Source: M3007 sp037445225
GTDB taxonomy: Bacteria > Bacteroidota > Bacteroidia > Chitinophagales > Saprospiraceae
Direction of reading: 5' to 3'
Assembly: GCA_037445225.1 (NCBI GenBank)
Contig: JBBIKW010000010.1
Location: 92,817-156,816, forward strand
Length of the DNA stretch: 64,000 nucleotides
Notes under the pieces: generated by a model
Database searches by the model: none
Told to the model about the DNA's origin: nothing
The model's input: only the letters and a program-made list of their open reading frames with translations
Translations under genes and position numbers: made by a program
Shown: positions 28,129 through 38,061 of the stretch, in pieces
Position numbering within the stretch: position 1 is the first letter of the stretch
Layout: each line of letters begins with the position of its first letter

Positions 28129-29421
28129 TCAGTCTTTACAACTGCCCAATATGCCTATGTTAAAGATGCATTGGGCGCTTTGACCGAATGAGTTGGTCAC
28201 AGTCAACTTGATGGCCACTGTCCCTGGGTTGACGATTGTGCCCGACGCCGGCACCTGGGTGATAGAGAGCGATCCGCCGCAGCCTCCGCTAACGCTAGCT
28301 AAGCCGGTGTAATCGCCTAAAACAGCCCGACAACTGGCGTTGGCAGTAAGCGGTTCCACACCCGTCGGACAGGTGATGGTGAGAGATGGGAAACCCTCGT
28401 CGATTTCTCCGTTACAGTTGTTGTCTACTCCGTTGCGTACTTCAGGCGCTCCTGGGTAAACGTTGGAATTCGTGTCGTCACAGTCCTCTGGTTCAGCGAA
28501 GCCATCTCCATCTAAATCGGTTCCACCACCGCAGCCCAGTCCACCTACCTTGTTGACTGTAAATACACAGGAAGCAGTATTTCCGCTAGCATCGGTGGCG
28601 GTAAGGGTGACGGTCATGGGCCCAACACCGCTGACAGTGGTACCCGGTGCAGGCGACTGGCTGACGGTGGCCGTACCTGGGCAGTTGTCGTTGGCCGTGG
28701 CCAAGCCGGTGTAATCGGGCGAGGACGCCTGGCAGTTGGATCCCAGCGTCAGGGTTTGAGTGGGCGGACACGTGATGGTGGGCGCCTGAATATCGTTCAC
28801 CGTAATCTGGAATGAGCAAGAGGCATCGGGTGGGCAGCCATTAGTAGCGGTGATGGTAACTGTAGTAGTGCCTACGTTAAAAAACGATCCTGAGCCTGTT
28901 CCGGCGCCGCTTCCCGTCGTTGCGCCGCTAAAACTATGGCTCAACGTAGGGGCGGGAGAGCCTGTGGCTATGGCCGCATAAGTCACATTGGCTCCGCATA
29001 CTCCTGGGGCCGTCGGGACGACGATGTCTGTCGGGCAACTTGTAAATGCAGGAGGCGTACAAGAGGAAGACTGAACCACGAGCACGATGTCGTTGCCATC
29101 GCCGCCCAAATAAGTAATCGTAGCATTCAAACCACTGCCCAAGATATTGACGATAGTGCCTCCTTCAGGCAGACCCGAAAAGTTCCCAATAACCGGGTCG
29201 GTGCCGTCGTTTACACCGATCACGAAGGTTGTTGGTACGTAGGTACCCGAGAGCTCTAAGATGGCCCCTGAAACATTAATCTTCCCGTTCAGGCTAAGTT
29301 GTGTATACGTACTGCCCGTCCCATCGCCTGCTGTGGTGCCGTTGATAATGAAGCACACGGGTCGTCCGGGTACAATGGTAAAATCGTCGCAGACGATATC
29401 TAAGCCGCCTAAGTTGGGCAA
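28129..29421 (-). pseudogene. Surface protein, C-terminal fragment (HYR-like and MopE-like domains)
   Basis: Last of four pieces of one large surface protein. It contains HYR-like beta-sandwich units (TNGCPPDASCSFQITVND, ITCPPTQTLTLGSNCQA, TATDASGNTASCVFTV). Between them is a MopE/thrombospondin-3-like calcium loop (DLDGDGFAEPEDCDDTNSN, then NGVDNNCNGEIDEGF). It has no T9SS sorting domain and ends in CIFNIGILGSCKD. The frame is open upstream of 29421 to the C run at 29486-29490: on the minus strand GGGGG should be six Gs, which would read TTGGTFDVGAGNDLIV and join this piece to the preceding one. Confidence 0.7.
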
Positions 29422-29453
29422 GAAACCGTTCGGACTGAAGGTGGGAATTACTA

Positions 29454-30014
29454 TCAGGTCATTCCCCGCACCGACATCGAAAGTACCCCCGTCGTTTCGA
29501 AGATGATATCCTCTCCTGAAGTAAGCAAGGCCCCCTCATCGATGGTAATCGGCACAGTGACGGAAATGTCGCCAGACAAGCCGTTCCCTACGAAGAGAAA
29601 AGAGGCGTTAATTCGATTTAATTCCGCATCCGACAGCGAGAGAGGCCCGCCTAACACATCGCTTGTTGTGCCAATATCTATGGCAACTCCCAGTGTATAC
29701 TGCCGCAAGTCTACAGGGCCAGGTGCATTTATAATGGCCGGCGCATTGAATACCATGCTATTGGCTTGCATGGTAACGCTGCCTATTGCCGATATCAGCG
29801 TACTATCGGGCGCTAAATAGATGCCGAAGTGGTTTGTGCCAGCACCTTCTATTCCCGTAATATTAATGGCTCCGCTAGTGGTGTTGACCGTAGAGCCATT
29901 ATGTGCTATGAAAAAACCATAGCCATCTGTGCCTCCAGGATTGTATCCTCCCTGTCCTTGAATGAAAATATCTCCACCGCTAGACGAAATTTCGCTGTTA
30001 AAAGCCACGCGCAC
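29454..30014 (-). pseudogene. Surface protein, third fragment
   Basis: In the same frame as the preceding fragment (30078-31277) but separated from it by a TGA at 30080-30078 (GGKI-stop-SASGNINV; CGA to TGA would restore Arg). It consists of Gly/Asn/Ser/Thr-rich repeats with the period seen in beta-helix or filamentous surface proteins (GGDIFIQGQGGYNPGG, ITGIEGAGTNHFGIYL), then a segment about layered display (DVLGGPLSLSDAELNRINAS). It leaves frame at the G5 run near 29488 and ends in a spurious tail (VLSMSVRGMT). Confidence 0.65.
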
Positions 30015-30077
30015 TCCTTGAGCGGAACTCAGAGAATTTCCTCCATACCCCCGTACGTTGATGTTCCCCGATGCAGA

Positions 30078-31277
30078 TCAAATCTTTCCTCCAAAAGCCG
30101 TATTGACCCCGCGGTTCCCAAGCAAAGAAGAGCCCGCGCCCCCATAGCCTCTTACTGTAACGACATCCGCTCCTCCTTGCACGACACCATCGTTGCGCAC
30201 CAATACTCCTATGTTGTGACCTTCATCATTCGTTGTCCCGCCCCATCCCTCTATATCTATTGCGTCTCCATCGGCAAGTGCCTGTTCTTCTATGAAAACA
30301 CCTACATTAGAGCTGGAGGTGTCTGTTCCGCCTCCTTGTCCGTCTATAGTGATACTAGGAGCAGATACTGTCAATCCATGGCGAAGCAGAACGCCGTGGT
30401 TTTGGTCGCCAGAGGCAAGAGAAGAGCCCACCCCATTAATATACACGGTTGCAGATGAAGAAGTAATTGTAGAAGGGCCGAAAGTATGTACACCGCAGTT
30501 GAAATTAGACGGTGAGTCTCCACCTGCCAAGCCATAAATATAACCATAGTCGTTGCCACTGATCGTTGTGCCTGTATCGGTGATCGATACACCGTGATTT
30601 TGGCTCAAAGTACCCATTCCACCCTGACCGTAGATATACAGAGCGAACCCAGAAGTCACCGTCGCACCACCACTTATTTCCGTTCCTACTTGCCCATACC
30701 CGGTTCCTCCAGCATAACCGGAAATATAAACGGAGTTAGTAGAAGCTACCAAGGTCCCTGCATCCGCCACCTGGACACCGAGATTGTATGATCCTGCGGA
30801 CTCTCCACCATATCCTGTAATATGCACATTATTTCCCGATATTTGTGCTCCTAAAACCATCCTTACTCCGCTTTGGTAGCCGAATACGTGATCTCCACCA
30901 CGCCCCGTAATGTATATATCTCCACTACCCAAATCCTGTACGACACCACCTATGTAAACTCCTGTAAAATCTCCTGAAGTATAGGGAAATATGCAGTCGT
31001 TAGCATATATGTAGATTTGTCCGTTGGTATTTGTCAGGCTACCGGAGGAAGGGATGTTCACTGTTCTCGTAACATTGATATACGCAGTTCCTTGGTCAAG
31101 TGTGACACTGCCCGAAATTTCTACGTTATCCGCTCCTGGTGAAGAGTCATCGTCGCATAAGTCCACGTATAGACTGTATCCTGTAGCAAAACCGATACTC
31201 CCCTGAATATATACGTCATCATCGCCAATACCGCCATTTATATACAAATTGGGAAGAGGATCCACAAAAGTCTGCAC
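30078..31277 (-). pseudogene. Surface protein, second fragment (repeat region)
   Basis: About 400 residues of imperfect repeats of roughly 25-40 residues, each with a D/N-x-V-x-I-x-G-x-G-G core, for example NNVHITGYGGESAGSYNLGV, NSVYISGYAGGTGYGQVGTE and ITIDGQGGGTDTSSSNVGVF. This pattern predicts a right-handed beta-helix. The opening stretch (NPEGGDDDIFVQTFVDPLP in the restored frame) follows the first fragment after removal of one G near 31328. The piece ends at an in-frame TGA and continues in the same frame as the next fragment. Confidence 0.65.
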
Positions 31278-31284
31278 AAAAATA

Positions 31285-32220
31285 TCATCGTCTCCGCCTT
31301 CCGGATTGACAAAGATATCTGTAAATACCTACTAAGCCGAGCGTTACTGGGAAGGGCAGTGCTGGGCCGCTGTTGAGCGAGTATGTGCGAACAGGAAACG
31401 TATTAAACTCGATGTTTCCTGGAGATGGTTCACTTATTTTTTTTATAATAGCATCGCTGTTGCCTTTCAGATCGGTTACAATGATTTGCCCCCCTGTGGT
31501 AGTGATGCTGTAGTCGGGGCTATAAGCCACAAAAGAAAAATCGTCGATACTTAAGCCGTGGTCGTTGCCAAGGGCATTGGTCACCCGCCAGCGCAGCCAT
31601 AAGACCTCTCCGTCGTCCCAGCCCAGTGCGCTTAGCGTACCACCTAAGCCAAAGACCTTACCGGTAGTATTGCCGTCTATAGCACCGCTATTGTTGTTTA
31701 CTGGACTTGTGAAATTGAACGAATCTCCCGGAGCCGTCCAAGTACCTACCGCAGTAAAAGAAGACCCAATTCCATACTCGAATATGAGCAATTGGACCGA
31801 CGTATTATCCGCTCGCCATTGTTCGCCATCGAAGAATACATCTGCTATGTCAATTGTCTCACCCGTGTTGTTGAGAAAGGCCACTGCTATCCATCCGGCG
31901 ACAGTGCCAGAGCTAGGGCCTCCCCAATAAGTGCCTCCCGATCCAAGGGCTCCCAATGCGCGTTCTGAGCTGGAAGTAGACCCAAAGCTATACATACTGC
32001 CCGTGGTGCTACTGCCGTTTCCAGCATTATAGGCGGTTAGTGCCGTACCGGGCGCCGGCTGCCGGAAAAGGTACCAGCCCGGAATAGTGCTGTTGTTCGT
32101 CCAGCTCACGTTTGTACCCGACGCAGCTAGGGTGTTAAAATCCTGGGTATATGGCGTGTTGGGTGTCGTAATGGGTATCTGCCCTGTAGAGTAAAGACTC
32201 CGACAGATGAGAAAAAGCAA
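31285..32220 (-). pseudogene. Surface protein, N-terminal fragment
   Basis: Begins with a hydrophobic export-like stretch (LLLFLICRSLYSTGQ) followed by a domain common at the N-terminus of Bacteroidota surface proteins: TPYTQDFNTLAASGTNVSWT, then NGSSTTGSMYSFGSTSSSERALG, VAFLNNTGETIDIADV and HGLSIDDFSFVA. No ATG lies before the signal; the frame opens after a TAA at about 32250 and TTG at 32220 is the first possible start, so the original start may be lost. A one-base excess (GG for G) near 31328 ends the frame in a spurious CQSGRRRR tail. Confidence 0.65.
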
Positions 32221-32762
32221 GAGATGTAAACGGCAAACGATACTTTATTTATTTTTTAGATTTATTTAAAAATAATGATTAGATGCAGAGGATAATCTGC
32301 AGAAAAATTGAACTGCTTATTACGGGAAAACCGACTTTTGAGGAGTCCTAATTATTAAAAGCCATAGGGGCGAGGCAAATGTAAACGGGAGCAATGTTTC
32401 GGTCAAGATTAACCCAGTAAATTTTTTATTAATATTTTTCACCCCCTCCAATCCCTTAGATCGATAGAATGAGGGCACTATTCTCTTTGAAGGGAAATCG
32501 TCTACTCTCCGATACAAATAGTGGCCTTCAAGTAGAACACAGCCTACGGATGCAATTCTTTTTGCTGCGCAACTATATGTAGGAGGAAGACGGCAGACTA
32601 GCTTACTGTTTTATAAAAACCAGTAGGGTAATGCTTTTCTTCATCGGCTTCTCGTTCTGAAAGCAGGCTTCTTCTAAAAAAATTGACGGCCTAAGAGCAA
32701 CTATTTGCTCAGAAATCTTGTTTACTGCGGTACTTATTACCTTAAAACAAATCCTTATTGCG
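32221..32762. other. AT-rich intergenic region
   Basis: No gene is supported in 542 bases. Base composition is clearly more AT-rich than the neighbouring genes. It separates the broken surface-protein island from intact housekeeping genes and should hold the promoters of both the surface gene (minus) and trxA (plus). Two short minus-strand frames (32320-32517, 32603-32815) look like chance. Confidence 0.5.
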
Positions 32763-33083
32763 ATGGTACAGCATTTTACCGACCAGAACTTTGAAAGCGA
32801 GGTGCTCAGCAGCAACCAGTTGACCGTGGTGGATCTTTGGGCAGAGTGGTGTGGCCCATGTAAGCTGATGAATCCGGTAGTGGAAGAGTTGGCAAAGGAT
32901 TACGCAGGGCGCGTCGTGATTGGAAAACTGGATGTCGATGAGAATCCGGAAGTGCCTACGAAGTACAATGTTCGCGGCATTCCTACCTTTTTATTCTTTA
33001 AGAACGGTGCGCTTGTCGATAGACTGGTAGGGACTCGGTCAAAAGAGGAGTTTGTCAAGAAGATCGATGCTTTGCTGGGCTGA
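32763..33083 (+). CDS. trxA: Thioredoxin
   Basis: Cytoplasmic disulfide reductase of 106 residues. The redox motif WCGPC lies near residue 30 in VDLWAEWCGPCKLMNPVV, and the cis-Pro loop is in VRGIPTFLFFKNG. Length and motif spacing are those of classical thioredoxin. The start at 32763 (MVQHFTDQNFESEV) is preferred because the upstream in-frame codons add a hydrophobic stretch absent from the family. It is electron donor for ribonucleotide reductase, peroxiredoxins and others. Confidence 0.95.
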   Translation: MVQHFTDQNFESEVLSSNQLTVVDLWAEWCGPCKLMNPVVEELAKDYAGRVVIGKLDVDENPEVPTKYNVRGIPTFLFFKNGALVDRLVGTRSKEEFVKKIDALLG

Positions 33084-33173
33084 GGCGGATGTTGCAGCTC
33101 TTTTTTGCGGTGTTTTGCCCTCGATAGGCAAGGCACCGCAGATTTTTTGCAAATTGGCCGGCGAAGGCTATCG

Positions 33174-33181
33174 TACTTTTG
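33174..33181 (+). promoter_or_regulatory. -7 promoter element for gldC
   Basis: TACTTTTG, 19 bp before the gldC ATG; fits TAnnTTTG and implies a very short leader. Confidence 0.4.
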
Positions 33182-33200
33182 CTCTCAAAACGAGTTGAGC

Positions 33201-33560
33201 ATGGACACTTCCGAGATAGCAAAGGTGAGCGATATCACGCTGCGCGTAGGTTTAGACAAGGAGCGCATCCCTATAAAGATCGAGTGGGCTGCAACCGATA
33301 TGCACACAGCTGGGCGGATGGACGAATGCAAAGCCCTGGCCTTGGCGCTTTTCGACAAGAACACGCGCGATACGCTGCGCATCGACCTGTGGACTCATGA
33401 GATGCAAATACAGGAGATGGATCGCTTCGTCTACCAAATCCTTCGCTCGCTGAGTCAGACGTATCTGCGCGCGACCAACAACAAGGAGCTTGCTGAAGAC
33501 TTGGCGCGCTTTGCGCACTACTTTGGCGAGAAGACGGAAATCATCCCGAAAGGACCTTGA
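33201..33560 (+). CDS. gldC: Gliding motility protein GldC
   Basis: Cytoplasmic protein of 119 residues required for, or assisting, gliding motility in Bacteroidota; molecular role unclear. Recognised by SDITLRVGLDKERIPIKIEW, the TLRIDLWTHEMQIQEMDRF core and a C-terminal LARFAHYFGEKTEI. Length matches the family. The start at 33201 is an ATG 20 bp after a TACTTTTG promoter element. Together with the type B T9SS cargo proteins in this window it indicates a T9SS/gliding machinery in the genome, but no other gld genes are adjacent. Confidence 0.9.
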   Translation: MDTSEIAKVSDITLRVGLDKERIPIKIEWAATDMHTAGRMDECKALALALFDKNTRDTLRIDLWTHEMQIQEMDRFVYQILRSLSQTYLRATNNKELAEDLARFAHYFGEKTEIIPKGP

Positions 33561-33568
33561 CCTTTGTC

Positions 33569-35626
33569 CTACGCTTCTCGGCGGCGCACCATGGTGAGGA
33601 TGGTAGCGATGGCTACGGTTTCGCCGCTTTCGTCGTAGACGTCCACCAGCCACTTAACGATGCCGCGCGGGATGGCGGCGACGCCTTCGCGGGAAGGATC
33701 GTGTTCTTGAGCGATTTTTTCCTTCACGGTCAAGCGCACGCCGATGGTCATGCCGGGGTATACAGGCTTAGTGAAGCGGCATTCGTCGATGCCGTAGTTG
33801 AGCAAGACCGGACCTTTGCGCGGATCCACAAACAGTCCAGCAGCCTTAGATAGGACGAAATAGCCGTGGGCAACGCGCCCGGAAAACGGCGTGCCTTCGA
33901 GCGCAGTAGCGTCCATATGCGCGTAGAAATGGTCGCCGCTGACGTTGGCGAAGTTGTGGATGTCGGCCTCACTGACGGTGTGTTTGGCCGTGACCAGCGT
34001 TTCGCCCACAAACAGGTCTTCAAAGTATTTTCGGAAGGGATGGACAGGTGTTTCGGTTTGCTGTGCGCCGGCTTGGTATTGGTTGGTCACGTTAGTGATG
34101 TCAGAGGGGTGACCTTGGATGGCAGTGCGCTGCATGTAGTGGAGGACGCCTCGAATTCCGCCCATCTCTTCCCCTCCGCCGGCATGCCCCGGTCCGCCGT
34201 GGACGAGCAGGGGCATGGGAGAGCCGTGGCCGGTGCTCTCGGGAGCCGAGTCGCGGTTGAGCATGAGGATGCGTCCGTGGTCAGGAGCGGCCTCCAACAC
34301 GTATGCGCGCTGGATGCGCCGGTCGTAGGTGCAAATGGTAGTGACCAGAGAACCTTTGCCTAAGCGGACAATCTCGACGGCTTCTTCTATGGATCGATAG
34401 GGTATTAGAGTGCTAACGGGCCCGAAGCATTCGGTTTCATGGGTGATTGTATAGCGCAAAGGTTGTTCGTTGCGCAAAAGGAGAGGCGGCAAGAAGGCGC
34501 CGCGCTCGCGGTCGGCGCCGACGACTTCGAATACCTCGGGGTTGCCGTAAACGATGGGCGTGACCTGGGCGAGCTGTCGGAGCTTTTCTCGGACGCGCTC
34601 CAGCTGTCGGCGGTTGATGAGGGCGCCCATGCGAACGCCTGGAACGGCGGGATCGCCCACCGTGGTCTGAGCGAGGCTCTTGCTCAAGGCCTCTTGCACG
34701 GCATCGATGAGACTTTCCGGCACCAAGATGCGGCGCACCGCCGTGCACTTTTGGCCGGCTTTGGTAGTCATTTCCCGGCGCACTTCCTTGATGAAGAGGT
34801 CGAACTCGGGTGTGCCGGGCACGGCGTCTTCGCCTAAGACGGCGGCATTGAGCGAGTCCGCCTCCATCGTAAACGGCACGCTGTGGGCGATGATGGCCGG
34901 GTGGGCGCGCAGCAGACGCCCCGTCTCGGCGCTGCCGGTGAAGGTGACGACGTCTTGGCTCTGCGCGTGGTCGAGCAGCCCTCGGCCCCGGCCTACTAGC
35001 AGCTGAAGCGCCCCCTCCGGCAAGATACCGGAGGCTACGATGTCGCGCACAACCGCCTCGGTGAGGAAGGAGGTCTGCTCGCTGGCTTTGACAACTGCCG
35101 GAACGCCCGCCAGCAAGTTGACGGCTATCTTTTCCAACATGCCCCACACAGGGAAGTTGAAGGCATTGATATGGATCGCTACGCCGCGCTTAGGCGTCAG
35201 GATGTGGTGGCCGATGAACGAGCCTTGCTTGGACAGGCGCACCGTTTCGCCCTCGACATAGTACGGCTCGTCGGGGAAACGACGCCGCAAGCTACTGTAT
35301 GCGAATAGGTTGCCGATACCGCCCTCGATGTCGACCCACGAGTCCGCTCGGGTGGCTCCGGTCAGATGGCTGAGCTCGTAGTACCGCTCTTTTCGATCTA
35401 ACAGATAGAGGGCCAGCGCTTTGAGCATGCGTCCGCGCTCCGGAAACGTCATGCGCCGCAAGGCAGGGTTGCCTTTTCGACGGGCATAGTCCAAGATGGC
35501 GCCGTAATCCAGCCCTTCATCGGAAGCCGTGGCGATCACCTCTCCCGTGTAAGCGTTGTATTGGGGCACACCTTCTCCCGATCCGCTGACCCAATGGCCC
35601 AGCACATAATTTTGCAGCTGTTTCAT
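33569..35626 (-). CDS. paaZ: Bifunctional PaaZ: aldehyde dehydrogenase and MaoC-type hydratase
   Basis: Opens the oxepin-CoA ring and oxidises the resulting semialdehyde in aerobic phenylacetate breakdown. The 685 residues comprise an ALDH domain (residues 1 to about 520), with INAFNFPVWGMLEKIAVN, catalytic Cys in KAGQKCTAVRR and Glu in FTMEADSLN. A C-terminal MaoC hot-dog domain follows (HNFANVSGDHFYAHMD, then GRVAHGYFVLSKAAGLF). Fusion order and length match PaaZ. No paaABCDE ring epoxidase, paaK or paaG lies in the window, so the pathway is either elsewhere or the enzyme serves another aldehyde. Its 3' end lies 8 bp from convergent gldC. Confidence 0.92.
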   Translation of the reverse strand: MKQLQNYVLGHWVSGSGEGVPQYNAYTGEVIATASDEGLDYGAILDYARRKGNPALRRMTFPERGRMLKALALYLLDRKERYYELSHLTGATRADSWVDIEGGIGNLFAYSSLRRRFPDEPYYVEGETVRLSKQGSFIGHHILTPKRGVAIHINAFNFPVWGMLEKIAVNLLAGVPAVVKASEQTSFLTEAVVRDIVASGILPEGALQLLVGRGRGLLDHAQSQDVVTFTGSAETGRLLRAHPAIIAHSVPFTMEADSLNAAVLGEDAVPGTPEFDLFIKEVRREMTTKAGQKCTAVRRILVPESLIDAVQEALSKSLAQTTVGDPAVPGVRMGALINRRQLERVREKLRQLAQVTPIVYGNPEVFEVVGADRERGAFLPPLLLRNEQPLRYTITHETECFGPVSTLIPYRSIEEAVEIVRLGKGSLVTTICTYDRRIQRAYVLEAAPDHGRILMLNRDSAPESTGHGSPMPLLVHGGPGHAGGGEEMGGIRGVLHYMQRTAIQGHPSDITNVTNQYQAGAQQTETPVHPFRKYFEDLFVGETLVTAKHTVSEADIHNFANVSGDHFYAHMDATALEGTPFSGRVAHGYFVLSKAAGLFVDPRKGPVLLNYGIDECRFTKPVYPGMTIGVRLTVKEKIAQEHDPSREGVAAIPRGIVKWLVDVYDESGETVAIATILTMVRRREA

Positions 35627-35715
35627 AACTTTTCCCGCATGGCGAACACCAAGGGCAAAAGTACGACATCTCTCCCCCGGCTCACTGCCGCTGTCCTATT
35701 TTCAGCCAACCGTCA

Positions 35716-36150
35716 CTACGGCTTTTTTGCCTTTTGGGGCAAGACGCGTCCCGTCATGCCCAAGGCGAGCTGGGTTTCGGGGTCGAAATTGGTTCGTATG
35801 CCGATAACCTTGTAAAACACGCCCTCCTTTTGCGCGTCGAAGACCACGCGGATGAAGCCGGAGCCGCCTGGAGGGATGGGCTCTTTCGTCCACTCTGCAA
35901 CGGTGCAGTGGCAGCTGCTCCACACTTCTAGGAGGTGCAGCGTATCGCTGCTGATGTTTTTGGCTTCGATGGTGCCCTCGACGGGGATGCCGAAGGGCAC
36001 ATCGCCGGTTTCGATCTGCATAGGTGTCCATTGCACTTTGCCGGCGTTTTTGGTAGGATCGCCAATAGCTATAGCAGCCTCTTGGCCGGCCAACGACTGA
36101 GCCGAGGTGACGAGAAGCGATATCGTCGACAGCAAGACGTATGTACGCAT
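35716..36150 (-). CDS. DUF1573 secreted protein
   Basis: Exported protein of 144 residues with signal peptide MRTYVLLSTISLLVTSAQSL. An Ig-like DUF1573 domain follows, recognisable from FGIPVEGTIEAKNIS, the central Cys pair in SSCHCTVAEW and PIPPGGSGFIRVVFDAQ. The family is abundant in Bacteroidota and of unknown function. The ATG at 36150 directly begins the signal peptide; ATG at 36168 is also possible. It lies downstream of, and on the same strand as, the LysM protein with a gap of about 25 bp, so co-transcription is likely. Confidence 0.85.
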   Translation of the reverse strand: MRTYVLLSTISLLVTSAQSLAGQEAAIAIGDPTKNAGKVQWTPMQIETGDVPFGIPVEGTIEAKNISSDTLHLLEVWSSCHCTVAEWTKEPIPPGGSGFIRVVFDAQKEGVFYKVIGIRTNFDPETQLALGMTGRVLPQKAKKP

Positions 36151-36176
36151 AGGTCTCTGAAGAGTCATAAGGTCGA

Positions 36177-37904
36177 TTAATTTCGCGGAATGAGCAGTCG
36201 CTGACCGGCAACCAGCGTTTCGTTGACGTCTCGGTTGTTGATTAGGGCCAGTTCCTGCGGGTTGACGTTAAAGCGGATGGCGATGGACTGAATAGTGTCG
36301 CCGTCGCGAACGATGTACTCTTGGAAGTAGGTAGGCGTCGTCTTGGTCGGCGTCACCGACGAAGGGGTGGGCTGAGCGGTGCTGGGCTGTTGATAAGCGG
36401 CTGGAGCGTTGGGTTGGGTATTGAAGACGCTGGGCAGCCCGCTCGATGGCGGTGGTGCAGTGGTTACAGCCGATGGATTGGCTGGAGCGTTGGGTTGGGC
36501 GGGTGTCTCGGGCGGGCAGCAGTCGGAGACGAGCAGCTGCATGCCGGGCTGCAGGTTGACGGGGCCCGTCGGCGGATAGTTATTAAGCCGTCGGATCTCG
36601 GCTTCCGAGATCTTGTATCGAGCGGCGATGCCGTAAAGCGTCTCTCCGCTCTGGACGGTATGCACCAGTGTCTTGGGCTGAGGAGTGTAGACGGGAGGCG
36701 TCTGCGGTTGGCTGATGTTTCCGACGGTAGGCGGAGCTTGCTCGCCCTTCCCCACTTGCGCCGGCCCGGGCAAGGGCTGCCGCCAGTAAATGTCTTGACG
36801 TCGGGCTACAGGAAGAGCTGGACTTCTCGGCGATACCGAGGCTACAGGCGGAGCGGCAGGGTCAGCCGATTTGCTTAACACGCCGGGTGGAGGCGTGCGC
36901 AGCCAAATTTTTTGGCACACTAAGATGAGGTTGGGGTTTTTGATCTTGTTCCAAGCGACAAGCGAACGCAGCGGGATGTTGTAGGCGCGGGAGATGGCGT
37001 TGAGCGTTTCACCGGGCTGTACGATGTGGTACCCTTCGCCAGGTGGTTCGGGGCAGTTTGCTAAAGGCGGCAGCGCAGATGTGTCGGCGTAAGAGGACTG
37101 TTGGCCAGGCCGCACATAGGTTTCCTTATCGCTTTCGCGAATGGTGCCGTATTCGACCTGCGGTGTATACTGCGACACAGGAGGCGGTGTGGGCGAGGTT
37201 CGGTTGCCGCAGCGCTGTGTGATGTAATCCTCTAGGGGTAAATCGTTGACTTTGACCAGGCGATAGTGGTTGTTCTCGGCTTCTGCAGCGGTCATGCCGG
37301 TGCGCTCGTAGGTCAGACCGATGCCGGGAATGAAGTCGAACTCCGAACGCTCCTGGTTGGCGCGCGTAGGCTCGCGCTTGAAGGAATACTCAAAGAAACA
37401 CCCTCGAAATTTGAGGCCGTTGAAGTAGATGTACCAGTCGGAAGTGCCGGTGGCAATGTTGTTCTCGTAGACCAAGTTCGTGGTGTCCACGGCAAACGAA
37501 TACGTGCGTGTGCGCACTAAGTAGTATTGCCCGCTGTGTAGGATTTGCGCCGCCGAAATGATAGGGATGAGTAAGTAGCCCTTCGCTTGAGTATGCACCA
37601 TGTACACCTGCCGAGACAAGTTGTTCACGTCGTTGAAGAAAGCGTCGTCAAACTTAAACGACTTACAGCTGACCATGTTGGGCGGCATGGTGGGCGAAGT
37701 AATGCCCTGGCTTCCCGCTTGGAGCTGGATCTGTTCGCTGGCATTGGGCGTAACTAAATAAGAATAGGCTACTGCACCCGTATAGACATAGCGGTATTCC
37801 AACTGATGCATGCAGTTGGGATCGAACTGAATATAAATAGGCTGTGCCGCGAGCCCCAGCCCGCCGAGGAGGTTCACAAAAAGAAGCGGCAAAACTTGTT
37901 TCAT
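36177..37904 (-). CDS. Secreted protein with three LysM domains
   Basis: A 575-residue envelope protein. The signal peptide is MKQVLPLLFVNLLGGLGLAAQ. An N-terminal region of about 250 residues of unknown fold follows. Three LysM peptidoglycan-binding domains are YHIVQPGETLNAISRAYNIP, LVHTVQSGETLYGIAARYKI and QEYIVRDGDTIQSIAIRFNV, separated by long Pro/Ala/Gln-rich linkers. No hydrolase domain is present, so it probably tethers or senses cell wall. The start at 37904 is the ATG that begins the signal. It is divergent from surE. Confidence 0.85.
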   Translation of the reverse strand: MKQVLPLLFVNLLGGLGLAAQPIYIQFDPNCMHQLEYRYVYTGAVAYSYLVTPNASEQIQLQAGSQGITSPTMPPNMVSCKSFKFDDAFFNDVNNLSRQVYMVHTQAKGYLLIPIISAAQILHSGQYYLVRTRTYSFAVDTTNLVYENNIATGTSDWYIYFNGLKFRGCFFEYSFKREPTRANQERSEFDFIPGIGLTYERTGMTAAEAENNHYRLVKVNDLPLEDYITQRCGNRTSPTPPPVSQYTPQVEYGTIRESDKETYVRPGQQSSYADTSALPPLANCPEPPGEGYHIVQPGETLNAISRAYNIPLRSLVAWNKIKNPNLILVCQKIWLRTPPPGVLSKSADPAAPPVASVSPRSPALPVARRQDIYWRQPLPGPAQVGKGEQAPPTVGNISQPQTPPVYTPQPKTLVHTVQSGETLYGIAARYKISEAEIRRLNNYPPTGPVNLQPGMQLLVSDCCPPETPAQPNAPANPSAVTTAPPPSSGLPSVFNTQPNAPAAYQQPSTAQPTPSSVTPTKTTPTYFQEYIVRDGDTIQSIAIRFNVNPQELALINNRDVNETLVAGQRLLIPRN

Positions 37905-38061
37905 AGCGCTAAGTGGGTTATCGGCATCGGTTAGGAATATATGGCTATAACGGAAAAAACAGATACGGACGCACAAGGTTAAGGCAAATTATCGAGATGC
38001 GTTGGATCAAAAACATCAACAACAACTTGTTGTATTCGTAGAACATCGTTGAGGCGTGGCA

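Noticed and set aside
32603..32815. 70-codon minus-strand frame upstream of trxA
   Set aside because: Overlaps the trxA start and lacks any supporting signal.
34437..35147. 236-codon minus-strand frame inside paaZ
   Set aside because: Arg/Ala-rich shadow in a second frame of the ALDH domain, with no start context.
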